DNA of 64,000 nucleotides from G963678255 sp963678255 (GTDB lineage Bacteria > Cloacimonadota > Cloacimonadia > Cloacimonadales > WRIO01), in NCBI GenBank assembly GCA_963678255.2, contig CAXXTW010000002.1:992001-1056000 (forward strand), written 5' to 3'. The first letter of the stretch is position 1. Each line of letters starts with the position of its first letter. Positions 1 through 9,013 of the stretch are shown piece by piece. The notes beneath the pieces are model-generated. The model was not told where the DNA came from. It did no database searches and saw nothing but the letters and a program-made list of their open reading frames with translations. Position numbers and translations under genes: made by a program.

Positions 1-207
1 GAACCTTTACATGCTATCTATAGTAAAACATGCTTGGTTGAAATGGAAAAAAATATTCAATTAAAAGATTACAAGATACAAAACATAATACAGAAATTGA
101 ATTTTCAATATTTAAAAGTTTCAGACAAAAGCATAGAAATATTTTTTAATATAAATACAAAAAAGGACTTTCTTAATTATACTTTAACAAAAAAGAAAGT
201 CCAATAA
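1..207 (+). CDS. mobA: Molybdenum cofactor guanylyltransferase-like protein, C-terminal part (5' end outside window)
   Basis: Reading frame 1 is open from the first base to a TAA at 205-207 and gives 68 residues. It opens EPLHAIYSKTCL and later has IFFNINTKKDF, matching the C-terminal end of MobA-family nucleotidyltransferases (PLHAVYS, then FxNINTPED). MobA links GMP to molybdopterin in the cytoplasm. The N-terminal nucleotide-binding half lies outside the window, so another member of this NTP-transferase family is possible. It converges on glmS, and the shared terminator overlaps its last codons. Confidence 0.6.
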   Translation, partial: EPLHAIYSKTCLVEMEKNIQLKDYKIQNIIQKLNFQYLKVSDKSIEIFFNINTKKDFLNYTLTKKKVQ

Positions 208-212
208 TTTTT
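158..212. terminator. Bidirectional intrinsic terminator between mobA-like gene and glmS
   Basis: A 10-bp perfect stem (GGACTTTCTT at 165-174 with AAGAAAGTCC at 193-202) is flanked by an A-run on the left and a T-run on the right. On the minus strand the stem is followed by TTTTTTTGT, so it should end glmS transcripts. On the plus strand the T-run is AATAATTTTTTA, which is weaker. Confidence 0.7.
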
Positions 213-2053
213 TATTCCACAGTCACGCTTTTTGCTAAATTCCTTGGTTGATCCACATTCAATTTTTTAATGTCAGCAACATGATAAGCAATTAATTGAA
301 GAGGAATAACTGTAAGAAGAGGTCTTAAACAAGGCAAAGTTTCTGGAATATAAATAACCTGTTCAGCCACTGAAGCAATATTTGTATCTCCTTCATAAGC
401 AATTGCAATAATCCGACCTTTACGAGCTTTTACTTCTTGAAGATTAGAAATCACTTTATCATAGAGATAATCTTTAACAGCGATAGCAATCACAGGCATA
501 TTTTCATCAATAAGAGCTATTGGGCCATGTTTCATCTCAGCAGCTGGATATCCTTCTGCATGAATATAAGAAATTTCTTTAAGTTTTAATGCCCCTTCCA
601 GAGCAACAGGATAGTCAATACCTCGCCCTAAATATAAAGCATGGTGAGAATGAGCAATAGTATTAGCAATTTCGCGGATTTGGTCATTTTGATCAAGAAT
701 TTTCTGAATCTTTTCAGGAATTTTTTTTAATTCTTCAATATGATTTAATCCTTCCATAGGAGAAACATTTCTCATTCTTCCCAAGAGCAAAGCAACTAAG
801 ATTAAGACTGTAACCTGAGAAGTAAAAGCTTTTGTAGAAGCAACTCCAATTTCTGACCCAGCATGAGTATAAACTCCCCCATCACTTTCTCGCGCAATGG
901 TTGAGCCAACAACATTAGTGATCCCAAAAACTTTTGCGCCTTTTGCTTTTGCTTCTTTTAAAGCTGCAAGAGTATCAGCAGTCTCTCCTGATTGACTAAT
1001 TGTAAAAACTAAAGTGTCATTAGGTACTATAGGATTTTTATAGCGATATTCACTGGCATATTCTACATCAACAGGAACTCTTGCCAATGTTTCGATGACA
1101 TATTTTCCTATCAAAGCAGCATGCCATGATGTTCCGCAACCAATTATTTGAATACGTTGAACATTTCTCAAATCGTGATAATTTGAGCTTAATCCCCCTA
1201 ATCTGCTTGTAGATAATTCTTCAGAAAGTCTGCCTCTAAAAGCATTATATACTGAAACTGTTTGTTCATAAATTTCTTTTAACATATAATGTTTAAAATC
1301 TGCTTTATCAATTGCAGAAACATCCCAATCTATTTCAGAAATTTCAGCTTTGACAATTTCATTTTCTAAATTTAATATTTCATAACTGCCAGCTTTTAAT
1401 AAAGCAATTTCTCCATCTCGAATATATATTACTTTTTTTGTGTAAAGAATAGTTGCATTGATATCTGATGTAATAAATAACTCATCATCACCAACAGCAA
1501 TGATAACTGGGCTTCCTTTTCTAGCAGCGAATATCTGATCAGGGTAATCACTGTGTAAAAGAGCTAAGCCATATGTTCCTTCAACTTTTTTTAAAGATTT
1601 TCTGAGAGCATTTACGATATTTTTGTCTTTTTGATAATAGTAATGGATGAGCATAACAAGAACCTCAGTATCCGTTTGACTTTTAAAAAGATATCCTTTT
1701 TTTTCTAACTGATTCCTAAGAACTTTATAATTTTCAATGATTCCATTATGAACTATTGCCATTTTGTTATCTGGATCGCAGTGAGGATGAGCATTTTCTT
1801 CATTGGGTTCTCCATGTGTTGCCCATCTGGTATGAGAAATTCCAATACTACTATTCAGATCATCTTTGTTTTCAGATAAAAATTTTTCTAATTCAATTAT
1901 TTTCCCTTCTTTTTTATATACTTTCAGTTGGTTATTTTTATTAAGTATTGCAATTCCAGAACTATCGTAACCTCTATATTCAAGTCTTTTTAGACCTTCA
2001 ATCATAATTGGTATAACATTTTTCTTTCCAATATATCCGACAATACCACACAT
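212..2053 (-). CDS. glmS: Glutamine--fructose-6-phosphate aminotransferase (isomerizing)
   Basis: Makes glucosamine-6-phosphate from fructose-6-phosphate and glutamine, the first step to UDP-GlcNAc for peptidoglycan and lipopolysaccharide; cytoplasmic. The protein is 613 aa, the family's usual length. It begins MCGIVGYIG, so Cys2 is the glutaminase nucleophile. The N-terminal half is the class II amidotransferase domain. Two SIS sugar-isomerase domains follow, with CGTSWHA near residue 304 and SQSGETADT near 352. The C-terminus DQPRNLAKSVTVE is characteristic. GGAGG stands 7 nt before the ATG. No glmS ribozyme-like structure was seen upstream. It is transcribed divergently from the flagellar operon. 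Confidence 0.97.
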   Translation of the reverse strand: MCGIVGYIGKKNVIPIMIEGLKRLEYRGYDSSGIAILNKNNQLKVYKKEGKIIELEKFLSENKDDLNSSIGISHTRWATHGEPNEENAHPHCDPDNKMAIVHNGIIENYKVLRNQLEKKGYLFKSQTDTEVLVMLIHYYYQKDKNIVNALRKSLKKVEGTYGLALLHSDYPDQIFAARKGSPVIIAVGDDELFITSDINATILYTKKVIYIRDGEIALLKAGSYEILNLENEIVKAEISEIDWDVSAIDKADFKHYMLKEIYEQTVSVYNAFRGRLSEELSTSRLGGLSSNYHDLRNVQRIQIIGCGTSWHAALIGKYVIETLARVPVDVEYASEYRYKNPIVPNDTLVFTISQSGETADTLAALKEAKAKGAKVFGITNVVGSTIARESDGGVYTHAGSEIGVASTKAFTSQVTVLILVALLLGRMRNVSPMEGLNHIEELKKIPEKIQKILDQNDQIREIANTIAHSHHALYLGRGIDYPVALEGALKLKEISYIHAEGYPAAEMKHGPIALIDENMPVIAIAVKDYLYDKVISNLQEVKARKGRIIAIAYEGDTNIASVAEQVIYIPETLPCLRPLLTVIPLQLIAYHVADIKKLNVDQPRNLAKSVTVE

Positions 2054-2303
2054 AAATCCTCCAAAACTATTAAATGAATTCCATTAATCTTAATTAATAA
2101 AAAATAATCAAGTTTTAATTTTAAAAACATAAAAGAATTATTTTCTTAACAAATTGAATATTTTTCTCTTTTTTTTTATATAAGAATCAAAAGTGTATTT
2201 TAATTTTTTATTAACAAAATCCTATTTCATTATTTTTCATTATTTTATGTAATATAAAACTCTTAATGCTTCTATTCAATAATGTGCAATAGAAAAAAAA
2301 GTT

Positions 2304-2319
2304 TGGCATAGGCAATGCA
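2304..2319 (+). promoter_or_regulatory. Sigma-54 (RpoN) promoter of the flagellar operon
   Basis: TGGCATAGGCAATGCA matches 10 of the 12 fixed positions of the sigma-54 consensus TGGCACG-N4-TTGCW. GG and GC are at the required spacing (-24/-12). The predicted start of transcription is near 2330, only a few bases before the GGAGG of flgB at 2333. The box TTGGCAT-N5-ATGCA recurs exactly at 42926-42942. Confidence 0.8.
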
Positions 2320-2342
2320 TGTATAGTTCTTTGGAGGTAGAT

Positions 2343-2756
2343 ATGTTAACTGATTTATTGTTTAACAAAACAGTGGTTCCAACTGTAGAACAAAGCATGA
2401 ATACATATTCTTTGAGACAAAAGACTTTAGCAAACAATGTTGCTAATGCTATGACACCTGGATATAAAGCTCAAAAAGTTGATTTTGAGGAAGAATTAAG
2501 AAAATCATTAAGCAGCAATCATATAAAAGGTAATTTAACAGACAAAAATCATATTCCTGTAGGTTCTACTTCTCCTTCAATAATTAGTCCAAAAGTATCT
2601 TTAAAAGAAGATCCTTTAAATGATACAGGCGTAAATAATGTTGATATTGATAGAGAAATGGCTGAAATGGCTGAAAACTCACTAAGATATGAGATGAGTT
2701 CAAAATTGATAACTAGAAGATTTTCAGTTATAAAATCTGCAATTCGTGGAAGATAA
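2343..2756 (+). CDS. flgB: Flagellar basal-body rod protein FlgB
   Basis: Proximal rod subunit of the flagellar basal body, exported by the flagellar type III apparatus into the periplasm. The protein is 137 aa. It has the N-terminal rod/hook signature SLRQKTLANNVANAMTPGYKA and the C-terminal block NNVDIDREMAEMAENSLRYE typical of FlgB. I chose the ATG at 2343 because GGAGG (2333-2337) lies just before it; an upstream in-frame ATG at 2319 lies inside the promoter. First gene of the operon; flgC follows after 10 nt. Confidence 0.95.
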   Translation: MLTDLLFNKTVVPTVEQSMNTYSLRQKTLANNVANAMTPGYKAQKVDFEEELRKSLSSNHIKGNLTDKNHIPVGSTSPSIISPKVSLKEDPLNDTGVNNVDIDREMAEMAENSLRYEMSSKLITRRFSVIKSAIRGR

Positions 2757-2766
2757 GGAGAGAATT

Positions 2767-3276
2767 ATGATATATAAATCATTATTCAGTACAATGGATA
2801 TTAGCGCTCAGGGCTTATCAGTTAATCGCACAAAAATGAATGTTATTGCAGAAAATATAGCTAATGCTGAAACAACAAAAACAGAATCAGGAGAAGCTTA
2901 CCGTCGGAAAATTGTAAAAGTGCAAAATGGAAATCATGAAAGAAAAAGTTTTTCTCAATATATGAAAGATAACAATTTAGATTTAACTCAAACTGAACAA
3001 GTACATATGCCAGATAAACCATTTGAATATCCTTACACTGATCAAAAAGCAGGGGTGCATGTATCTGGGATAGTTAAAGATAATTCAGCATTCAAAATGG
3101 TTTATGATCCATCTCATCCAGATGCAAACGAACAAGGTTATTTAGAAATGCCAAATATCAACATCGTACAAGAAATGGTTGATATGATAACAGCTTCTCG
3201 ATCCTATGAAGCTAACGTCACTTCTTTAAATAGTTCAAAAGACATGATTAGAAACGCTTTAAAAATAGGAGGATAA
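2767..3276 (+). CDS. flgC: Flagellar basal-body rod protein FlgC
   Basis: Second proximal rod subunit, 169 aa. It starts MIYKSLFSTMDISAQGLSVN, followed by the rod-protein motif NVIAENIANAETT, and ends with the conserved rod C-terminus (NINIVQEMVDMITASRSYEANV). An AAGGAGAG ribosome site lies directly before the ATG at 2767. It is in the normal flgB-flgC-fliE order, except that an unknown gene separates flgC from fliE. Confidence 0.95.
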   Translation: MIYKSLFSTMDISAQGLSVNRTKMNVIAENIANAETTKTESGEAYRRKIVKVQNGNHERKSFSQYMKDNNLDLTQTEQVHMPDKPFEYPYTDQKAGVHVSGIVKDNSAFKMVYDPSHPDANEQGYLEMPNINIVQEMVDMITASRSYEANVTSLNSSKDMIRNALKIGG

Positions 3277-3277
3277 C

Positions 3278-3583
3278 GTGGCATTAACTATTCAAAATAA
3301 TCAAATTGATAATGCATACAGCCTATATCAAAGAACAAGTGATCTTTACAAAAAGAACACAAAAGATAGACAAACGTTACCAGCTAATCAAGCTAATAAA
3401 GAAGCTGAAAGCGTTCGTACTTTAACTAGTAAAGACTTAAAATCATTTCTAAGTAATGATGAAAAAAAAGTTCTTAAAGAAGTATTTGGTGATTTATCAG
3501 TTGACAAAGAATCAATCCTTTTATATAATTCACCTAATTCGATAAATCTGCTAAAAGGCAGTAAGATTGATATTAAATTGTAG
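3278..3583 (+). CDS. Unknown small protein of the flagellar operon
   Basis: 101 aa, GTG start one base after the flgC stop, with AGGAGG inside the end of flgC. No signal peptide or membrane segment. The N-terminal half is polar and rich in Q, N and K, and looks disordered. The centre has TSKDLKSFLSNDEKKVLKEVFGDL, probably a short helical pair. I do not recognise the family. Its place between flgC and fliE in a tight operon suggests a flagellar export or rod-assembly accessory, but this is guilt by association only. Confidence 0.7.
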   Translation: MALTIQNNQIDNAYSLYQRTSDLYKKNTKDRQTLPANQANKEAESVRTLTSKDLKSFLSNDEKKVLKEVFGDLSVDKESILLYNSPNSINLLKGSKIDIKL

Positions 3584-3594
3584 AGGAAAGAAGA

Positions 3595-3909
3595 ATGAAT
3601 GATCCAAGAATGAATGCTATCAATCAGATGCGTGGAATTGATTCGTCTTCTCCACTTCTTAAAACATCTGATGTTAAAAAACAAGGAGCTGTTTCATTTT
3701 CTGAAACTATGAAAAGATACATTAATGACGCCAATGATCTTCAAACAAAGGCTGATAATGATATTAAACGAATCATAGCTGGAGAAGAAGTTGATGCTCA
3801 TGAAGTAATGACAGCCGTTGAAAAAGCCGGGATAAGTTTTGAAATGGTTATGGAAATCCGTAATAAAATGCTTGAAGCTTATCGTGAAGTCATGAAAACT
3901 CCTTTGTAA
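3595..3909 (+). CDS. fliE: Flagellar hook-basal body protein FliE
   Basis: FliE joins the MS ring (FliF) to the rod and is exported early. The protein is 104 aa. The C-terminal half VDAHEVMTAVEKAGISFEMV and RNKMLEAYREVMKTPL matches the conserved FliE helical hairpin. AGAGGAAAG precedes the ATG. It is followed by an intrinsic terminator and then fliF. Confidence 0.93.
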   Translation: MNDPRMNAINQMRGIDSSSPLLKTSDVKKQGAVSFSETMKRYINDANDLQTKADNDIKRIIAGEEVDAHEVMTAVEKAGISFEMVMEIRNKMLEAYREVMKTPL

Positions 3910-3937
3910 ATATGGAAAACATGATAAAGTCTCATAA

Positions 3938-3966
3938 AACGCTTTCTTTTCTGAGAGCGTTTTTTA
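3938..3966 (+). terminator. Intrinsic terminator inside the flagellar operon (fliE/fliF)
   Basis: Stem AACGCTTTC (3938-3946) / GAGAGCGTT (3953-3961) with loop TTTTCT, followed by TTTTTAT. The 74-nt fliE-fliF gap holds little else. It would cut expression of fliF-fliI relative to the rod genes, or separate two transcription units. Confidence 0.8.
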
Positions 3967-3983
3967 TATAAAGAGGTTCTTTA

Positions 3984-5615
3984 ATGAAAGATAAAATGCA
4001 GAATATGTGGAGTAAAACCCAAGAAGTTTATCTAAGGATGGAGCTTCGTCAACGTGTTATACTTGCTATACTGATAGCAATTACTTTAGCAGTAATAATT
4101 TGGTTAATCTCTTGGAGTTCAAAAGTTGAATATAGTCTTCTTTTTGGTAAACTAACTCCTGAAGATGCTCAGAAAGTAATAACAAAGCTAGATGAAGGGA
4201 AAATTTCTTACAAAATCCAAGATGAAGGAAGATCAATATATATCCCAGCAGATAAAGTGTACGAAACAAGAATTAAACTTTCATCTGAAGATATTGGATT
4301 AAAAAATAATGGTGTTGGTTTTGAAATTTTCGACAAAACACAATTAGGTATGACTGAGTTCGTCCAAAATGTAAATTATCGAAGAGCTATGGAAGGTGAA
4401 TTACAAAGAACTATCCAATCAATTTCAGGAATCGAGTATGTGCGTGTGCATTTAGTCTTTCCTGAAGAAAAAATCTTCAAAGAAGATCAGCAACCACCTA
4501 CTGCTTCTGTCATGATTAAAACATCAAGAAGCTTATCTGAAAAACAAGTGAATGGGATAACAAATTTTATAGCTTCCGCTGTAGAAGGTTTAGACCCTTC
4601 TAAAGTAACAATTGTTGATCAAGAAGGAAAAATATTAACTGACAATAATGAAGATGGGTTAACAGGATTATCAAATAAACAACTAAAAGTTCAAAATCAA
4701 TTGGAAAATCAATTATCGCTTAAAGTACAATCCATGTTAGATCAAATTGTCGGGGTTGGAAACGCTGTTGTCAGAGTCAGTGCTGAATTGAATTTTGATC
4801 AAGTTGAAACAACTATTGAAAAATACGATCCTGAAGGTCAGGTAGTTAGATCTGAAGAGCTTGAATCTAATAATAACACAAATTTAAAAGATAGTCTTTC
4901 TCAGACTTCTGAACACCAAATTACTAATTATGAGATAAATTCTTCTGTTCAAAAAATGATAAATCAAATTGGTGGGGTCCGTAGATTGACAGTTGCAGTT
5001 AATGTAAATTATAAATTAAGAATACAAGAAAAAGATGGAAAAACAATAAAAGAATATCTAGAAAGAACTCCTAGTGAAATTCAACAAATTCAACAATTAG
5101 TTCAAAACGCAATAGGATATAATACAGAACGAGGTGATCAAATTGTTGTTAACAGTATGGCATTTGATAACTCAGAGCTAGAATTTCAAAAAACTACTGA
5201 AGACAAAGAGATTAAAAGAAAGCAATATATTAATTTAGCTGAAAAAGGATTGATTATTGTTATTTTAATAGTTTTACTTTTTGTGTTAACATCACAATTT
5301 AGAAAAATATTTGCTCAGCCTGAACCTGAAGGTGATTTAGAAGATGAGATGAGACCTGCATTTGCAGAAGGGTCAGGTGTTGGAGAAGGATTTTATCCAG
5401 AAGGAGAAGAAGGCATGCCCATGGGTGAAGGTAAAATTTCTTATACTTTTAAACCAATGAAAGATATAGAAATTGAACAAACTGAGGCTATACTTCTTCA
5501 GGAAGCAATTCAAAAATTCGTTATAGAAAACCCAGATGTTGCAGTAAGATTAATAAAAAGCTGGATTTTAGAATCATCTTCTATTGGCGCCAGCAAATAT
5601 AATCCAAAAAAATGA
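3984..5615 (+). CDS. fliF: Flagellar MS-ring protein FliF
   Basis: Forms the inner-membrane MS ring that anchors the rotor and export gate. The protein is 543 aa, the normal size. A membrane segment lies at about residues 25-43 and a second at about 421-438, with the periplasmic ring-building domains between them. The C-terminal tail, ending in IQKFVIENPDVAVRLIKSWI, is the FliG-binding motif. AGAGG precedes the ATG. Its stop overlaps the first codon of fliG (ATGA). Confidence 0.96.
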   Translation: MKDKMQNMWSKTQEVYLRMELRQRVILAILIAITLAVIIWLISWSSKVEYSLLFGKLTPEDAQKVITKLDEGKISYKIQDEGRSIYIPADKVYETRIKLSSEDIGLKNNGVGFEIFDKTQLGMTEFVQNVNYRRAMEGELQRTIQSISGIEYVRVHLVFPEEKIFKEDQQPPTASVMIKTSRSLSEKQVNGITNFIASAVEGLDPSKVTIVDQEGKILTDNNEDGLTGLSNKQLKVQNQLENQLSLKVQSMLDQIVGVGNAVVRVSAELNFDQVETTIEKYDPEGQVVRSEELESNNNTNLKDSLSQTSEHQITNYEINSSVQKMINQIGGVRRLTVAVNVNYKLRIQEKDGKTIKEYLERTPSEIQQIQQLVQNAIGYNTERGDQIVVNSMAFDNSELEFQKTTEDKEIKRKQYINLAEKGLIIVILIVLLFVLTSQFRKIFAQPEPEGDLEDEMRPAFAEGSGVGEGFYPEGEEGMPMGEGKISYTFKPMKDIEIEQTEAILLQEAIQKFVIENPDVAVRLIKSWILESSSIGASKYNPKK

Positions 5616-6673
5616 GAGAGAGAACCATGGATTTAGATTTTCATTTTGATAAAGAAACTATAGAAATGTACCAAAGCTTGCTAAGGAATATGGATGGTTT
5701 AACAAAAGCCTCTATCTTGCTAATCGGGTTAGGTAAACAAGCTACATCTTTAGTTTTTCAATTATTATCAGATTCAGATCTGGAAAGCGTTACAACCAAA
5801 ATTGCAACAATTAGTGCTGTTGATCCCAAAATTTCTGAAGCAGTCTTTGAAGAATTTTACGAGATGATTAAAGCTCAAGAATATATATCACTTGGTGGAA
5901 TAGATTTTGCGAAAGAACTTTTACAAAATGCACTGGGTGACGTTAGAGCTATGGAAATTATAAAAAAAGTACAAAGACTTTTACAGGTTAAAGGATTCAA
6001 TGTTCTTAAACAAGTGGATTCCACACAATTACTAACTTTTATTCAAAAAGAACATCCTCAAACTATTGCTTTAGTTTTAACCCAATTAGAGCCCATACAA
6101 GCTGCAAATGTTTTAGGAGAACTACCTGAAGATATTCGTAATGATGTAGTTATCAGATTTGCTACCATGGAAAGAGTATCTCAGGAGATGATTAATACTG
6201 TTGAACAAATTCTCGAAGAAAGAATAGATTTTAGTCAACAAGGTACCCAATTTGGTGGTGTTAAAGCAGCAGCTGAAATCATTAACATGGTTGGTTCTAC
6301 AATAGAAAGAGCTATCCTTGAAGCAATTGCCACAAAAGATCCTAAACTAGCAACAGAGATAAAAAATCTTATGTTTGTTTTTGAAGATATCCTTTATTTA
6401 GATGATAGAACCATTCAAAAAATCCTCAGAGATGTCGATCAAAAAGATATTGCAATGGCTCTTAAAGCAGTTAATGATGAAGTCCAATCAAAGATATTCA
6501 AAAATATGTCTGAACGTGCAGCTGCAATTATTAAAGAAGAAATGGAATTCGCTGGACCAGTTAGACTAAGAGATGTTGAACAAGCGCAACAAAATGTACT
6601 GGATGTTATTAGAAAACTGGAAGAATTAGGTGAAATTCAACTAACAAAAGGCGGAGAGGATTACGTTTCGTAA
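5612..6673 (+). CDS. fliG: Flagellar motor switch protein FliG
   Basis: Cytoplasmic rotor protein that binds FliF and contacts the stator for torque. The protein is 353 aa. It contains the N-terminal FliF-binding helices (LTKASILLIGLGKQ), the middle EHPQTIAL motif, and the charged C-terminal torque helix region (FVFEDILYLDDRTIQKIL). The first ATG overlaps the fliF stop; an internal ATG at 5627 would remove five residues and cannot be ruled out. Confidence 0.95.
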   Translation: MRERTMDLDFHFDKETIEMYQSLLRNMDGLTKASILLIGLGKQATSLVFQLLSDSDLESVTTKIATISAVDPKISEAVFEEFYEMIKAQEYISLGGIDFAKELLQNALGDVRAMEIIKKVQRLLQVKGFNVLKQVDSTQLLTFIQKEHPQTIALVLTQLEPIQAANVLGELPEDIRNDVVIRFATMERVSQEMINTVEQILEERIDFSQQGTQFGGVKAAAEIINMVGSTIERAILEAIATKDPKLATEIKNLMFVFEDILYLDDRTIQKILRDVDQKDIAMALKAVNDEVQSKIFKNMSERAAAIIKEEMEFAGPVRLRDVEQAQQNVLDVIRKLEELGEIQLTKGGEDYVS

Positions 6674-7374
6674 TGAATAACAAAATAAAAGAACCCTCTT
6701 TTCAATTTAATATTAACCCAGGTTATCCCGTAAAGGGAGCTCAAAAAACAGATCATCATCCTAATTCTAATGAAAGTATTTTTAATAAATATCAACAAGA
6801 TATTATTTCTGAAATTATTCAATTTAATATTCAAGAAGCAGAAGATTCCTTTCAATCATCTCTTGAAAAAGAAAAAAGTTTAGCTTATCAAAACGGAATT
6901 CAAGCAGGATTAAAACAAGCGCAACAACAATATCAAAAACAAATTAATCAATCTCTACAGACTTTACAATCCATTTACAATGAACTATCACATTTTTCAG
7001 AAAGATTTATTGAAGATCAAGAACAGACTTTTCTAACATTAATAATGACTCTCTCTAAAAAAGTGATTGATACAGAATTAACAATAAATCCTGAAGCCGT
7101 TTTAAATGTTGTGAGAAATTGTTTAAATCTAATAAATGAACGAGAAGAAATTAAAATACTAGTAAATCAAAATGATTGGTCTACTGTTAAAGAAAACATA
7201 AATTATCTTAATCTAAGAAATGAATTACCAAAACAAATTGATATTATTAGTTCTCCTCAAATTTCTCAAGGTGGTTGCAGAATAGAGTTCAAATCAGGTT
7301 CTGTTGACGCAGATATCGATTCTCAATTTGAAGAAGTAAAAAGAAAATTACTCAAATATGCTAAAACAGATTAA
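6673..7374 (+). CDS. fliH: Flagellar assembly protein FliH
   Basis: Regulator and stalk partner of the FliI export ATPase. The protein is 233 aa and starts at the TAATG junction with fliG. A glutamine-rich, probably coiled-coil region covers about residues 55-110. The C-terminal half (TLIMTLSKKVIDTELTINPE, then a VxxxDW-like segment and GGCRIEF) matches the FliH/HrpE/YscL family. It overlaps fliI by 17 nt, consistent with translational coupling. Confidence 0.88.
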   Translation: MNNKIKEPSFQFNINPGYPVKGAQKTDHHPNSNESIFNKYQQDIISEIIQFNIQEAEDSFQSSLEKEKSLAYQNGIQAGLKQAQQQYQKQINQSLQTLQSIYNELSHFSERFIEDQEQTFLTLIMTLSKKVIDTELTINPEAVLNVVRNCLNLINEREEIKILVNQNDWSTVKENINYLNLRNELPKQIDIISSPQISQGGCRIEFKSGSVDADIDSQFEEVKRKLLKYAKTD

Positions 7375-8665
7375 TCTTAATAAATACATTGAAATAATTG
7401 AAAAGACTAATTCCATAAAACAAAATGGAACGGTTTCTCAAATTATCGGATTAATCGTTGAATCTATAGGACCCTCTGCTTCTATTGGAGATATTTGCTA
7501 TATTCATACCAATGATGATATAGTTCACATGGCAGAGGTTGTGGGTTTTAAAAACGAAAAGACTTTATTAATGCCACTAAAAGAATTATACGGTATTGCT
7601 CCAGGCAACAGAGTATCTACTTTCAGAGAGCCGTTTTCTGTCGGTTTGGGAGATGAATTAATGGGTCGAGTCTTAGATGGGCTTGGCAATCCTATTGATA
7701 ACAAAACTCCATTAAAACTGAGAGAAAAAAGATCTGTTTATGCCCAACCACCAAACCCTCTGACACGTCAACGAATTCTTGAACCCCTTCAATTAGGAGT
7801 TAGAGCAATAGATGGTCTACTGACTTGCGGGAAAGGACAAAGAACTGGTATTTTTGCTGGTAGCGGGGTTGGAAAAAGTGTTTTACTAGGAATGATGGCC
7901 AGAAATACTAAAGCAGATGTTAATGTCATTGCTTTGATAGGAGAACGTGGCCGCGAAGTAAGAGATTTTTTAGAAAACGATTTAGGCGAAGAGGGCTTAA
8001 AACATTCTGTTGTTATTGTAGCTACTTCAGATCAAGCAGCACTAACCAGAATTAAAGGGGCCCTAGTTGCAACAACTATTGCAGAATATTTTCGAGATAA
8101 AGGCTTAAACGTTTTGCTTATGATGGATTCAGTTACCAGATTTTGTATGGCTCTCAGAGAAATTGGTTTAGCTGTAGGTGAACCTCCAACAACAAAAGGA
8201 TATACGCCTTCTGTTTTTGCAACTCTACCAAAACTTCTAGAAAGAGCAGGAACCGCAGAAAAGGGTACAATTACTGGTTTATACACAGTGTTAGTTGAAG
8301 GGGATGATATGGATGAACCAATTGCTGATGCTGCTCGTTCCATTTTAGATGGGCATATTGTTCTTTCCAGAAGAATTGCGGCAAAAGGACATTATCCTGC
8401 AATAGACATTTTAAGCAGCATTAGTCGAGTAATGAACTCAGTTTCATCAAGTGAGCACAAATTAAATGCTAGAAAAGCTTTTGAGATATTAGCGACTTAT
8501 AGAGATTCTGAAGACATGATCAATATTGGAGCTTATGCAAAAGGTTCTAACCAAAAAATTGATTTTGCTATTGAAAAAATTAATGTGGTTAATCAATTTT
8601 TAATACAAGATATTGAAGAAAAATCAAGTTTTGAAGAAACATTGTCCAGACTAGCTTCTATTTGA
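7358..8665 (+). CDS. fliI: Flagellum-specific export ATPase FliI
   Basis: Hexameric ATPase that loads flagellar export substrates at the membrane. The protein is 435 aa, standard length. Walker A FAGSGVGKS lies near residues 165-173, followed by IGERGREVRDFLE and the Walker B region VLLMMDSVTRF. The proline-rich block EPPTTKGYTPSVF near residue 270 is diagnostic of FliI/SctN. No fliJ follows; the operon ends here as far as visible. Confidence 0.97.
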   Translation: MLKQINLNKYIEIIEKTNSIKQNGTVSQIIGLIVESIGPSASIGDICYIHTNDDIVHMAEVVGFKNEKTLLMPLKELYGIAPGNRVSTFREPFSVGLGDELMGRVLDGLGNPIDNKTPLKLREKRSVYAQPPNPLTRQRILEPLQLGVRAIDGLLTCGKGQRTGIFAGSGVGKSVLLGMMARNTKADVNVIALIGERGREVRDFLENDLGEEGLKHSVVIVATSDQAALTRIKGALVATTIAEYFRDKGLNVLLMMDSVTRFCMALREIGLAVGEPPTTKGYTPSVFATLPKLLERAGTAEKGTITGLYTVLVEGDDMDEPIADAARSILDGHIVLSRRIAAKGHYPAIDILSSISRVMNSVSSSEHKLNARKAFEILATYRDSEDMINIGAYAKGSNQKIDFAIEKINVVNQFLIQDIEEKSSFEETLSRLASI

Positions 8666-9013
8666 CATTTATGAATCATGATTTTTATTTATTCGTAATT
8701 AATTGAATCAACAAATATCCATTCCTCAAGAAACTAAATTAGGCTAACATTAAAACAATTTTTCATAAAAAATACTATTCTTTTCTTTATTTATCGAATT
8801 CTTCTATACTATATTATTAATTATTTTTATGAAATTTGAAAAAACTTATATTATTATCTTTTAATTAGTTAGTATTAAAATGGACCTTAAAGATTTTTTG
8901 CGTTTATTATTTTTAAAAGTTGTAATAGAATTTTTATTGACACAAACTAAAATATATTACATTCTTGTTTCAGAAAAGTGAATATGTATAGTATAGAGAT
9001 TTCAGGAGGATCT
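8666..9013. other. Intergenic region between fliI and lipoprotein gene
   Basis: Very AT-rich, no gene seen. A possible sigma-70 promoter is TTGACA at 8937-8942 with TACATT at 8958-8963 (15-nt spacer), which would serve the lipoprotein. No clear terminator was found after fliI. Confidence 0.4.

Noticed and set aside
2054..2300. Possible glmS ribozyme/riboswitch upstream of glmS
   Set aside because: The region is plain AT-rich sequence with no conserved core or stems of that RNA class.
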